The position numbers were made by a program, and so were the translations under genes. From positions 1-64,000 of the forward strand of contig DATBKU010000043.1 of NCBI GenBank assembly GCA_036555725.1: 64,000 bases of DNA, given 5' to 3'. Position 1 is the first letter of the stretch, and every line of letters begins with the position of its first letter. Positions 33,869-42,504 of the stretch are shown one piece after another. This DNA comes from CALAED01 sp036555725 (GTDB lineage: Bacteria > Actinomycetota > Actinomycetes > Streptosporangiales > Streptosporangiaceae). The notes under the pieces were generated by a model. The model saw only the letters and a program-made list of their open reading frames with translations, made no database searches and was not told the DNA's origin.

Positions 33869-36004
33869 TCAGAAGCAGACGTGCTGCTCCGGCGGGCCGT
33901 AGAACTCCACCCTCGCCTGCTTCAGCAGCTCGGCGTCGTTGACCTGGAAGGTGTGCGCATTTGGATCCGCGTGGCGGACGTAGACATAGTTGAAACGATC
34001 CGCCGAATAGATCCGAATTCCCGCTTCCTTGGCTCGGTGCATCAGCTTGGTGTCCGAACCTCTGGGCACCGGGTCGAAACGCAGGCTTCGGAGCACGTCG
34101 CCATTGGCCAGAATGGTTCCGCCGCGCACCAGGTTGCAATAGCTGTGCTCGAGCTCCGGCTTGCTCAGCAACGTCGCGTTGATGGCGCGCAGCTGCACGT
34201 AGCAGGCCCGTTTGCCGACGATATCGGCCGCGGCATAAGAGAATGCCGGAACGAGGTCCGACAGATAGTGCTCGCCGTAAAGGTCGTCGTCGTCCATTTT
34301 CGCGATCAGCTCACCGTCGGTCGCGTCAATCGCGAGGTTCAGGCATTCGCCGAGTGGCCGCGCCGAGTCCGCCGTCAAGACGACGACATCGCTGATTCCG
34401 GCGGCGAGCACCTTGTCACGCACCACGTCCGGCTCGAGGTCGAGCCCGTGTAGCACCAGCACTAGCTGGAGGCGCCGCCAACGCTGGCGGGCCACCTGCT
34501 CAATGGCGTGCGCCAGTTGCCCGGGCCGGTTGGTCGCCATGATGACCGAGAGGTGCGGATCGGGACGCGACATCGGTTCGCCGATCGCCGCCAGCACTTC
34601 ATCGACCCGGTGCGTAAAGGTGTGCTTGGCGAATACCTCCCGCATCGCGAGGTGGGCCTGCCGGTCCCGCAATTCGGGGTTGGCCAGCAGCCCCGCCAGG
34701 AGCGTCTGAGTCTCTTTGGGCGTCGTGGCCATCGGCACCACGTCCGGAAAGAACTGCTCGATCGCCCGTGAGTAGCCCGACAGAATCGGCGTCCGGCAGG
34801 CGGACAGCTCGAAGATGCGGCGGGCGCACATCGTCGGCGAGTCGACCACTGAGTTCACGTTCAGGAAGACCTTGTACGCCTTGTAGGCGGCAAGCATCTG
34901 CTCGTACGGCAGCGTCCCGACAACGTGGCGTTCGTACTGCTCGGGGAACTGGAAGCGGGCGCCTTCCGCCCGCATCCGGCTGAAGATGTGCAGGTCGAAA
35001 GCGCGTGCGGGCTCGAGCACGGTGGTCATCTGCTCGGCTCGCCTGGGGTGTTTGTGCTGGAAGTAAGTGCCGGCGAAGGCCACTTCATGGCGACGGCCGC
35101 CCGGCACCCGAATCGGGTTGTGCACGCGCGGCTGGGCGGCGAACGACAGCAGGCCGACACGGTCGTGGCCGAGGATTTCGCGGTAGCGCGGGACCATCTC
35201 GCCACAGGTGGTGAATACGTAATCGAAGAGCCGCGCCGCCTCGATGAACAAATCGAAGTTGGGCGGGTCCTCCTTGTTCCAGAAAACCGACGGAACTCCC
35301 TGGTCACGACACCAGGAGACGAGGTCTCGAAGGGCCTGACTCGGCCCGTCGGGGGCGCAGATGTGACCGCGCCACCGCTTGTCGTTCCCGAACCAGGCCG
35401 ATTCCACGAAGAGGACATCGGGCCGCTCGCGCTCGAGCACGTCGCGCCAGTCGTCCGGGCCGGGGGTCAGCTGGTGCCATTCGTACCGGAGCGACGTCGC
35501 CGAGAATTCATCCAGGATTGCCGCGACGGTAAGGGCGGGCCGGACCACCGGACCATCGGGCAGCGGAACCCGCGGGATGTTCGGCACGCTCGTCAGGCCA
35601 TCGCGCGTGTTCACGGTCGGCTCCGCGCGAGCCACGGCGGCCTGCCGTTTCTCCCGCGGGGGAACCGGCGGCGCGGGCATGACCGACCGCCGCCCGGCGC
35701 GGGCGATCTCGACGGGGAGCAGAAAGACACGTGCGGGCCGCTGCTTCACCCGCCACAGAGCTTCGCCGAGCCGCCACCACCGACGGGCAAAAGAGGACTC
35801 GAGCTGCCAGGTCACATATTCGGTCTTGTAAACCTGGTACTCGTAGCGGCCCTCGACGTCGTGGAGTCGTTTCTCGGTCCGCCGCAGCCGGACCTCGGCC
35901 TCGTGCAGCATCCGGGTGACGGCCTCGAGCGCGACCTCGACCGGCTGGTCGTCCTGAAGTCCTTCCTCAGCAGGGTCTCCGGACAACCGATCACCACTGG
36001 TCAT
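33869..36004 (-). CDS. Two-domain glycosyltransferase (CgeB-like plus GT2-like)
   Basis: A 711-residue protein. Residues 25-60 are a predicted coiled coil (EAEVRLRRTEKRLHDVEGRYE). Residues about 150-470 resemble the CgeB/YkvP spore-type glycosyltransferase region (FVESAWFGNDKRWRG, VPSVFWNKEDPPNFD, CARRIFELSACRTPIL). Residues about 480-690 form a GT-A fold of family 2 type with the metal-binding acidic motif AKMDDDDLYGEHYL. It probably adds sugars to a surface polymer or to spore or wall material. Its C-terminal half resembles that of the 650-residue protein at 42505-44457. It converges with the LCP gene and ends eight bases from it. Confidence 0.85.
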   Translation of the reverse strand: MTSGDRLSGDPAEEGLQDDQPVEVALEAVTRMLHEAEVRLRRTEKRLHDVEGRYEYQVYKTEYVTWQLESSFARRWWRLGEALWRVKQRPARVFLLPVEIARAGRRSVMPAPPVPPREKRQAAVARAEPTVNTRDGLTSVPNIPRVPLPDGPVVRPALTVAAILDEFSATSLRYEWHQLTPGPDDWRDVLERERPDVLFVESAWFGNDKRWRGHICAPDGPSQALRDLVSWCRDQGVPSVFWNKEDPPNFDLFIEAARLFDYVFTTCGEMVPRYREILGHDRVGLLSFAAQPRVHNPIRVPGGRRHEVAFAGTYFQHKHPRRAEQMTTVLEPARAFDLHIFSRMRAEGARFQFPEQYERHVVGTLPYEQMLAAYKAYKVFLNVNSVVDSPTMCARRIFELSACRTPILSGYSRAIEQFFPDVVPMATTPKETQTLLAGLLANPELRDRQAHLAMREVFAKHTFTHRVDEVLAAIGEPMSRPDPHLSVIMATNRPGQLAHAIEQVARQRWRRLQLVLVLHGLDLEPDVVRDKVLAAGISDVVVLTADSARPLGECLNLAIDATDGELIAKMDDDDLYGEHYLSDLVPAFSYAAADIVGKRACYVQLRAINATLLSKPELEHSYCNLVRGGTILANGDVLRSLRFDPVPRGSDTKLMHRAKEAGIRIYSADRFNYVYVRHADPNAHTFQVNDAELLKQARVEFYGPPEQHVCF

Positions 36005-36510
36005 GCACGTCTCCAGCCCTCTCGACTCCAGCGGCGACAGCCGCGTAACGGGCCATGCCGATCGGTCTCAAGATCAGACCCTGCACGATGCAAGACGCCC
36101 GGAAATACGGCATGGTTTACCGACGGGGACGGCCAGGTCAAATGGCACTCTGACCCGTATACCGACAGTTCCGCCAGAAAACTTACCGTAAGATACGATG
36201 TCGTATCGTGGCCATTCCGCAACTCCCCGCGAGACGCGATGCCACCTCGACGCCGGTGTAACTGCTGACCAGCCGTTTTCCCTGGCTAGGCTGCCCTTAT
36301 CACGCGTCGTGACCGGTGTTATGCGCATTGCAACAAGGGGGTACGCTGGGCGTCGGCGCGGGGTCGCCACAAGTGGGCCATTCACCAACGAGGCGGCGGT
36401 TCAAAGCGCTCTGACCTCGGGTGATCAAGACCACCTGTTCGGCTGGTAATCCCAGACCCTAAGCTTTGCGTCTGAATTGTGAGGACTCGTACGGCGGGAG
36501 CAAATGAAGG
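36005..36510. other. 506-base divergent intergenic region between glycosyltransferase genes
   Basis: No convincing gene lies here; the longest frame (36198-36449) has no family, ribosome site or codon bias. The region is less GC-rich than its surroundings and contains an operator-like double palindrome. It must hold the promoters of both divergent glycosyltransferase genes. Confidence 0.6.
36182..36207. promoter_or_regulatory. Overlapping palindromes, TetR-type operator candidate
   Basis: CTTACCGTAAG (36182-36192) and GATACGATGTCGTATC (36192-36207) are perfect inverted repeats sharing one base. The second has the form typical of TetR-family operators. No TetR gene is adjacent. Confidence 0.5.
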
Positions 36511-37650
36511 ATGCGCATCTGCGTCTGCACCGTCGTACACCATCCCGACGACGCCAGAATTCTGCACCGGCAGATCCGAGCCCTCCTCGACGCCGGACAC
36601 CATGTCACTTACCTTGCGCCCTTCGGCGCGCACGGCACCAGTCCGTGGCCGTCGCTGACCGGCGTCGACGTGCCGTGGGCTCATGGGCTGCGCAGGCTCG
36701 GGTCGCTGTGGACGGCCCGGCGCACGCTCGCCGCCCGGCTTCGGGACAGCGACCTGCTGCTCATCCACGACCCCGAGCTGCTGCTGCTCCTTCCCTTCCT
36801 GCGCCACCGGCCGGCGACCGTATGGGACGTCCACGAGGACACCGCGTCAGCCCTGGTCAGCAAAGCCTGGCTGCCGCGCCCGCTGCGCCCGGTCGTACGG
36901 CCCTTCGTACGAGCCGCCGAGCGAATGGCGGAACGGCGGCTGCGGTTGCTGCTCGCGGAGGAGGGTTATCGCGGCCGGTTCCGGCATGATCATCCTGTGG
37001 TGCCGAACACCACCTACGTGCCCGCCACCGCTCCTCCGCCACCCGGCACGGACCGCGTCGTCTATCTCGGTCACCTTTCCGTCGCCCGCGGCGTCGGCGA
37101 ACTCATCGAGGTGGCGCGGCGGCTGCGGCCGGAAGGCGTCCGCGTGGAACTCATCGGAAGTGCCGACGATCAGGCGACCAGGATGCTCGACGACGCTCGG
37201 CGCGACGACCTGATCACATGGCACGGATACCTGAGCAACGAGACGGCCCTGGCCAGGCTCGAGGGTGCGCTGGCCGGGCTGTCGCTGCTGCACGACCTGC
37301 CGAACTACCGGCACTCGCTGCCCACCAAGGTGGTGGAGTACATGGGCCGGGGCATCCCGGTCGTCACGACCCCGGTGCCGCCGGCCGCTGAGATCGTCGC
37401 GCGGTCCGGCTGCGGTCTGACCGTCCCGTACAACGATCCGGCCACGGCCGCGGATGTGATCGTACGGCTGCGCGACGACCCGTCAATGCGCGCGGAGATG
37501 GGCAGACGCGGTCACGAAACGGCGTCGCGCCACTTTCACTGGCCGCGCGATGGAAAGGTGTTCGTCGCTCAGCTGGAGGAGTGGGCGGAACGTCGCCCCG
37601 CACCCGCCGATGTCCCAGTTGACGGACAGGCTCTGCGCAGGCGAACGTGA
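36511..37650 (+). CDS. GT4-family (GT-B fold) glycosyltransferase
   Basis: A 379-residue retaining-type glycosyltransferase. The N-terminal Rossmann half begins ICVCTVVHHPDDARILHRQ and includes LIHDPELLLLLP and VWDVHEDT. The C-terminal half has the nucleotide-sugar-binding region VVYLGHLSVARGVGELIE and the E-x7-E-like segment KVVEYMGRGIPVVTT. It lacks a signal peptide and probably acts at the cytoplasmic membrane face on a lipid-linked sugar. It is transcribed with the large beta-propeller gene that follows after 72 bases, and divergently from the two-domain glycosyltransferase. Confidence 0.9.
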   Translation: MRICVCTVVHHPDDARILHRQIRALLDAGHHVTYLAPFGAHGTSPWPSLTGVDVPWAHGLRRLGSLWTARRTLAARLRDSDLLLIHDPELLLLLPFLRHRPATVWDVHEDTASALVSKAWLPRPLRPVVRPFVRAAERMAERRLRLLLAEEGYRGRFRHDHPVVPNTTYVPATAPPPPGTDRVVYLGHLSVARGVGELIEVARRLRPEGVRVELIGSADDQATRMLDDARRDDLITWHGYLSNETALARLEGALAGLSLLHDLPNYRHSLPTKVVEYMGRGIPVVTTPVPPAAEIVARSGCGLTVPYNDPATAADVIVRLRDDPSMRAEMGRRGHETASRHFHWPRDGKVFVAQLEEWAERRPAPADVPVDGQALRRRT

Positions 37651-37722
37651 GGTTGCGCGGCGGATAGCGACTTTCGCGACAATTCCCGAATTAATTCCGC
37701 AAATCCTTCTCGGAGGGGGACC

Positions 37723-40700
37723 GTGAGCACGGCTGGAGCGCCAGGGGATCGCTCGAAGCGACCCGAGGACCAGGAGGATCAACAGCGGCCGGTCCAGCCC
37801 GAGGACGACGAGGCCTGGACGCCCCCTCCGTACGTCCCGCCGCCTCCGTACGGTGCTCTGTCCGGTGCGTACAAGTCCCCGCCCGACCCCGGAGCGCCGC
37901 AGCCGGCGACCGACGGGGCGGCCACCGGTTCGGCGGCGGCGACCGATGACAATCCTTCGGAACAGCCGCAATCGTCGGGGCAGGGTACTCCGGCCGGCCC
38001 GCGGGGTGGTTCGTGGGGTCCGTCGCAGCCGCCTCCGCCGGGCGCCTTCGCGCCGGGCGCACCACCACCGGACGCGTTCGTCCCGCCCGGCTCCGCGCCG
38101 CCGGCGGACGCGTTCGTCGCGCCCACGGACGCGTCCACCCCGCCCGCGCCCCCACCCGATCCCGTCGCCCCACCGCCGTTCGCCCAAGGGCCGTACACGC
38201 CGCCGCCGCCCGCCCAAGGGCCGTACGCGCCGCCGCCGCCCGCCCAAGGGCCGTACGCGCCGCCGCCGCCCGCTCAGGAGTCGTACGCGCCGCCTGCTCC
38301 GCCCCGGGAGTCGTTCGTCCCACCAGCCCCGCCCCCGGCGTACGGGCCACCGGCCGCGCCCCCGAATGCCTACGGTCCGGCCATGCCGCCGCCGGGCCCG
38401 TACGGGCCGGCCGTACCCACTCGGGACTCGTTCGGGCCGCCCGCACCCCCGCCCGCGCCCCAGAGTGGCGGACCCGTACCGCCGGCTGACCCGGCCGTGC
38501 GCGCGGATTACCGCCCGAGCGAGCCCTGGCTGACGCAGGGCCCTAAACAGCGCAAATTCCCCACCGCCGTGGTTTTCACAGTGGTGGGGGCTCTGGTGGT
38601 GGCGGGTGGCGTCGGCGTGGGGTTGTATGCCCTGCTGTCCGGGGGCGATCATCGGGCCGACAAGACCGACACGTCAGGTAACGCGGACGCCGTCTTCGTC
38701 TCGGCCCCCAACGCCACGACCGACGGCGGCCAGCAGATGTTCGCCGACGTCGCGGCCGTCGGGAACACGGTGGTCGCCGCCGGCTCGGAAAGCAGCTCCC
38801 TGCTCTCCCGTCCCCGCTTCGTCGTCTCCAAGGACGCCGGGCACACGTGGAGCGTCGCGAGCATCACGACAGAGCCCGGGGCCAGGCCCGGCGGGGCCAT
38901 CCCGTTCAAGATCGTTGGAACCGAGGGCGCCTGGCTGGCCCTGGGCCGGACGTCCGATCATTTCGCCGCCTGGACCAGCACCGACGGCAAGTCTTGGCGC
39001 AAGCTCAAGGACGGCCCCTCCGCCTTCCATTCCACCGATCATTTGCAGCAGATCGCGAAAGGCGCGCAGGGCTACGTGGCGATTGGTTATCGAACCGCGA
39101 ACAACAAGCCGGGAGCTCCGATCCTCTGGGTCTCCGCGGATGGACGGTCATGGCAGCGGCACGAGGGTGGAAAGCTCAACATTCCGGCCGGCAAGGGATC
39201 GGTCACCCGGCTGAATTACGTGACCGCCTCCAGCACGAACATGGTCGTATCGGGCGACATCCAGCGGTCCGGTGGAAAGAAGCCGACGATAGCGGCCCTG
39301 TGGCGGTCGACGGATCGGGGCCGCAGCTGGAAGGAGATAACGGCGCCACAGAAGGATGGCGCCTTCGGCACCATTCATCTGGCCGCCACTCCCGCGGGTT
39401 TCTTCGCCGTCCGAAAGGCCAAGGCGGGCGACGCGCGCAACGGCCAGGTCGTCTTCTCGCGAGACGGAGCCACCTGGCAGGAGGCGGGCCGGTTCCCGCT
39501 CGGCGCCGGCGAATCGGAAAACTTCCAGTTGCTGACCGGCAGCGACCAAGGGCTGGCCGCACTGGTCACCGGTCCCGCCAATCAGATCCTTGTCTATCGC
39601 AGCCGCGACGGCGCGACATGGCAGCCGCCCACCGATCTCGGCCAGGTGCGAAACCGTACGATCAACGGGCTCGCGGTCACCGGAGGCGGGGCCGCGATCG
39701 CCGACGGCTTTCAGCTGGACTCCGACCAAGACTTCTACCTCAACCGGATTGATGAGTCCGGGCGGGCCGGCAACATCGACCTGGCGAGTGTTCGAGACGC
39801 CGTCAATCCTGATCGCTCTGTTCAGGCGCTGGTAACCGCTGGCGGGCGCACGGTCGCCGTCGGCGCCACCAACGGCGACGCGGCATCGTGGACCTCGTCG
39901 GACGGCGTCACCTGGCGCCGATCTGACACGAGCGGCCTGGCCGGAGCCGGGCAGCAGAGCCTGACCGACGTCGCGCAAGGCCAGCGGGGCTGGGCCTCCA
40001 TCGGCCGGGACGGGGCGCAAGCGATGCTCGCGACCTCGACCGACGCCGCCTCGTGGCAGCGGGCCAAGGACACCGCCCTCGGTTCGGTCGAGGGAATCAC
40101 ACTCAGCGCGGTGACCGGCGGTCCGAAGGGCTATGTGGTGGTCGGCTGGCAGGGCACCGTCCCGCAGGAGACCTCTGCCGTTGCCTGGCAGTCGACGGAC
40201 CTCCGGACGTGGAAGAAGGCCGGCGGCGACCAGATGGGAAGCGCCCGGAATTCGTGGCCGAGAATGCTGGATGCGGCGTCCACCTCGACCGGGTACGTCG
40301 CCGTTGGCGAGGTCGTCAACCCGACCGCTCCCGCGGCGGAAAACACCCGGCCGGAGGTATGGACGTCGCCGGACGGCCTGCGCTGGAAGCCACAGCGACC
40401 CGAGCTTCCCGACCACATGGTGAACGGCCGGCTCACGCATGTCGCGGTCAACGGGCAGACGATCGCCGCGCTGGGCAGGGGCTGGTTCGAGAACGCCGGT
40501 TATCGCACCTTCGCCGTCGTCTCCGGCGATGCCGGCCTGACGTGGTCCGCGGCACAGCTGCCACTCCAGGGCGTCGTCAAGCCCGCCGACGTCTCCGTGA
40601 CGGCGATCACCGCGACCTCGGGGGGCTTCGCCGCGGCCGGCGCCGTGGACAATGCCGGTGACGTGGACGTCGTCGTCTGGACCTCCACGGACGGTCGAGC

Positions 40701-40857
40701 CTGGCAACCGTCGAACCTGCGCGGCGCCGCGCTGTCCGGGGCGGGGGCCCAGCAGATCACGGGCCTGGCGGTCGTGCGGAACAGGCTGCTCGGGGTGGGG
40801 CTGACCGCCGACTCTCAGGCCCAGCACGTGACGTTGTGGCAAGGCCCGGCCGGTTAA
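37723..40857 (+). CDS. Large membrane-anchored beta-propeller protein with proline-rich cytoplasmic domain
   Basis: A 1044-residue protein starting at a GTG with GGAGGGGG upstream. Residues 1-270 are extremely rich in Pro, Ala, Gly and Tyr and include four ten-residue PPPAQGPYAP repeats. One transmembrane helix follows at about 278-303 (FPTAVVFTVVGALVVAGGVG). The remaining 740 residues are extracellular and contain many BNR-like units such as WTSTDGKSWRKL, WRSTDRGRSWKEI, FSRDGATWQEA and WTSSDGVTWRRS. These Asp-box repeats indicate one or two beta-propellers, as in sialidases, but no sialidase catalytic residues are evident. A ligand-binding or sensing role at the surface is inferred. The neighbours are glycosyltransferases. 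Confidence 0.87.
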   Translation: MSTAGAPGDRSKRPEDQEDQQRPVQPEDDEAWTPPPYVPPPPYGALSGAYKSPPDPGAPQPATDGAATGSAAATDDNPSEQPQSSGQGTPAGPRGGSWGPSQPPPPGAFAPGAPPPDAFVPPGSAPPADAFVAPTDASTPPAPPPDPVAPPPFAQGPYTPPPPAQGPYAPPPPAQGPYAPPPPAQESYAPPAPPRESFVPPAPPPAYGPPAAPPNAYGPAMPPPGPYGPAVPTRDSFGPPAPPPAPQSGGPVPPADPAVRADYRPSEPWLTQGPKQRKFPTAVVFTVVGALVVAGGVGVGLYALLSGGDHRADKTDTSGNADAVFVSAPNATTDGGQQMFADVAAVGNTVVAAGSESSSLLSRPRFVVSKDAGHTWSVASITTEPGARPGGAIPFKIVGTEGAWLALGRTSDHFAAWTSTDGKSWRKLKDGPSAFHSTDHLQQIAKGAQGYVAIGYRTANNKPGAPILWVSADGRSWQRHEGGKLNIPAGKGSVTRLNYVTASSTNMVVSGDIQRSGGKKPTIAALWRSTDRGRSWKEITAPQKDGAFGTIHLAATPAGFFAVRKAKAGDARNGQVVFSRDGATWQEAGRFPLGAGESENFQLLTGSDQGLAALVTGPANQILVYRSRDGATWQPPTDLGQVRNRTINGLAVTGGGAAIADGFQLDSDQDFYLNRIDESGRAGNIDLASVRDAVNPDRSVQALVTAGGRTVAVGATNGDAASWTSSDGVTWRRSDTSGLAGAGQQSLTDVAQGQRGWASIGRDGAQAMLATSTDAASWQRAKDTALGSVEGITLSAVTGGPKGYVVVGWQGTVPQETSAVAWQSTDLRTWKKAGGDQMGSARNSWPRMLDAASTSTGYVAVGEVVNPTAPAAENTRPEVWTSPDGLRWKPQRPELPDHMVNGRLTHVAVNGQTIAALGRGWFENAGYRTFAVVSGDAGLTWSAAQLPLQGVVKPADVSVTAITATSGGFAAAGAVDNAGDVDVVVWTSTDGRAWQPSNLRGAALSGAGAQQITGLAVVRNRLLGVGLTADSQAQHVTLWQGPAG
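38191..38280. repeat. 30-bp tandem repeats encoding PPPPAQGPYA units
   Basis: Three 30-base units (38191-38220, 38221-38250, 38251-38280), with a diverged unit before them, share CCGTACGCGCCGCCGCCGCC. They encode the ten-residue proline-rich repeats of the beta-propeller protein. The first two nearly identical units suggest slippage. Confidence 0.82.
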
Positions 40858-40870
40858 ACGCGCCGCCGGC

Positions 40871-42487
40871 TCAACGAGCCCGGGAGATCCTGCGGAGTGC
40901 GGCTTCGGTCAGTTTCTTGCTGATCGGAAGCTGGAGCTTTTCTTTCAGCCGGGCCGCCTCCGCCTCCCAGTGCTCGGCCTTTCGCTGCCACTGAGCGGCC
41001 TCCCGCTGCCACCTCTTGGCCTGAGCCGCCAGTGCCGCGACGGAGATGACCCGGGGCGGGTTTCCGACGGGAGCGAATGCCCATTCGGTGCCGTCGATCC
41101 AGTGGGTTCCGAACATCTCATGCACAAGATCGTCAAGGTCCTCGGTCTCGTCGCGGACCATGATCGCCCGGGCGACGGCCGCCGTTCGTTCGAACCTCGC
41201 CACGACGAGCTCGGAGTCCGTCTGCAGCGCGATGAGCACGACTCCATGGCTTCCGGCTTCGATCAGCTCGACCAGACGCGAGAGAGCATCAGCGGTCGGT
41301 GCCCATCCCGGGGGGCAGACGAGCCGGAACGGCGCCGGCGCCGGCGTCCCGGCCGCCTCCTCCACATACTTCACACGCCCGTCGTGTGCGAACGCTTCGC
41401 GGACGAGCCGAAGGTCGAGCTTCGGGTCATCCAGCGGCGCGCGACGCGCGGCGGTGAGGTCGGACCACGGGCCGACGATCGTGACGCCGATGTCGGGCAC
41501 GGTGCCGGCCAGCGCCGCCGCGACCCTGGCGCGGACATCTTCGTACGAGCTCTGCCGCGCATCGACCACGACATCGATGTACGGAACGAGCCACTGCCGC
41601 CCGATCCAGCGTCGCCAGTCGCGGCGCATCGGCAGCCGCTGACTCAAGGACGGCTCATTGTGCCGAGCCACCTCCTCGCGGCGTCGCATCACCGTCGACG
41701 TGCCAAGGTGCCAACTGCGCGCCCGGGGCTCGGGAACGAACACCGCTCCCTGCTGCGCCAGCCGGAAACCCAGGTCGGTGTCCTCGCCGAGTACGAGGGA
41801 GTTGTCCATGCCCCCCGCGGCCAGCAGCAACTCCTTGGGCGTGGATGCCGTGGCGCCGACGTGCACCCGGTACGTTCTGGAGGCCCAGGTGCGCAGACCA
41901 TCGGTCTCATCGATGATCTTCTCGACCCATTCGTGCCGTTGACTTCGCTCGATGTCGGCGAGCTCCTCCTCGGAACCGGCGGACACTGCGTCGAAAACGG
42001 TCTGCGGAGTAAGCCCGCCCTCAGCGAACTCGACGAACCGCTTGTAACCCATCACCACCAGATAGTCGGCCGCGTGATGCCAGCGCATGTGCGCCTCCAC
42101 ATGGTCGCGATAGACGACCATGTCCGCATCCAGCCAATGAATGACTTCGCCGTCCGCGCATGCCATGCCTGAATGGCAGGCATGCGCTCGCCCCCACTTT
42201 CCCGGCAGGCTTTGAATGAGCCGGACATTCTCTGGGGCGATCTTCGGGAGCCGCAGCGGCGGCTGACTTCCGTCATCGACCACAACTACTTCCAGCAGCC
42301 GGCTCGGATAGGTCTGCCCGGCGAGACTCGCCAGCGTGAGGTCGAGCTTCTCCTGGCCCGCGTACGCGGGGATGACCACGGACACCGAGCGCCGCGGCTT
42401 CCAGTCCCCGATTTCGGGCACGCGAAGAGCACTGTAGTCGTTGCCGCGAAGGCGCGGCCGGCGCGCGGACTCTGCGGATCCCGCCAT
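40871..42487 (-). CDS. Family 2 glycosyltransferase with C-terminal coiled coil
   Basis: A 538-residue protein. The GT2 domain (residues 33-290) has VSVVIPAYAGQEKLDLTLAS, the VVVDDGS nucleotide-binding aspartates and the metal motif WLDADMVVYRDH, followed by LGEDTDLGFRL as the catalytic-base region. A second alpha/beta region follows. The C-terminus is a regular heptad coiled coil (AQAKRWQREAAQWQRKAEHW). There is no transmembrane segment. It is the last of three minus-strand genes (methyltransferase, GT2-like, this gene) that appear to form one operon; the gap to the gene upstream is 17 bases. It probably extends or decorates a surface glycan. Confidence 0.9.
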   Translation of the reverse strand: MAGSAESARRPRLRGNDYSALRVPEIGDWKPRRSVSVVIPAYAGQEKLDLTLASLAGQTYPSRLLEVVVVDDGSQPPLRLPKIAPENVRLIQSLPGKWGRAHACHSGMACADGEVIHWLDADMVVYRDHVEAHMRWHHAADYLVVMGYKRFVEFAEGGLTPQTVFDAVSAGSEEELADIERSQRHEWVEKIIDETDGLRTWASRTYRVHVGATASTPKELLLAAGGMDNSLVLGEDTDLGFRLAQQGAVFVPEPRARSWHLGTSTVMRRREEVARHNEPSLSQRLPMRRDWRRWIGRQWLVPYIDVVVDARQSSYEDVRARVAAALAGTVPDIGVTIVGPWSDLTAARRAPLDDPKLDLRLVREAFAHDGRVKYVEEAAGTPAPAPFRLVCPPGWAPTADALSRLVELIEAGSHGVVLIALQTDSELVVARFERTAAVARAIMVRDETEDLDDLVHEMFGTHWIDGTEWAFAPVGNPPRVISVAALAAQAKRWQREAAQWQRKAEHWEAEAARLKEKLQLPISKKLTEAALRRISRAR

Positions 42488-42504
42488 CTACGTCTCACAT
42501 TTCG

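Noticed and set aside
36198..36449. An 83-codon plus-strand frame in the 506-base intergenic gap
   Set aside because: It has no ribosome site, no homology that I recognise and weak third-position GC bias; the region looks regulatory.
38172..38290. Regular 30-bp repeats that might suggest a CRISPR array
   Set aside because: The units are contiguous with no spacers and stay in frame, encoding proline-rich residues.
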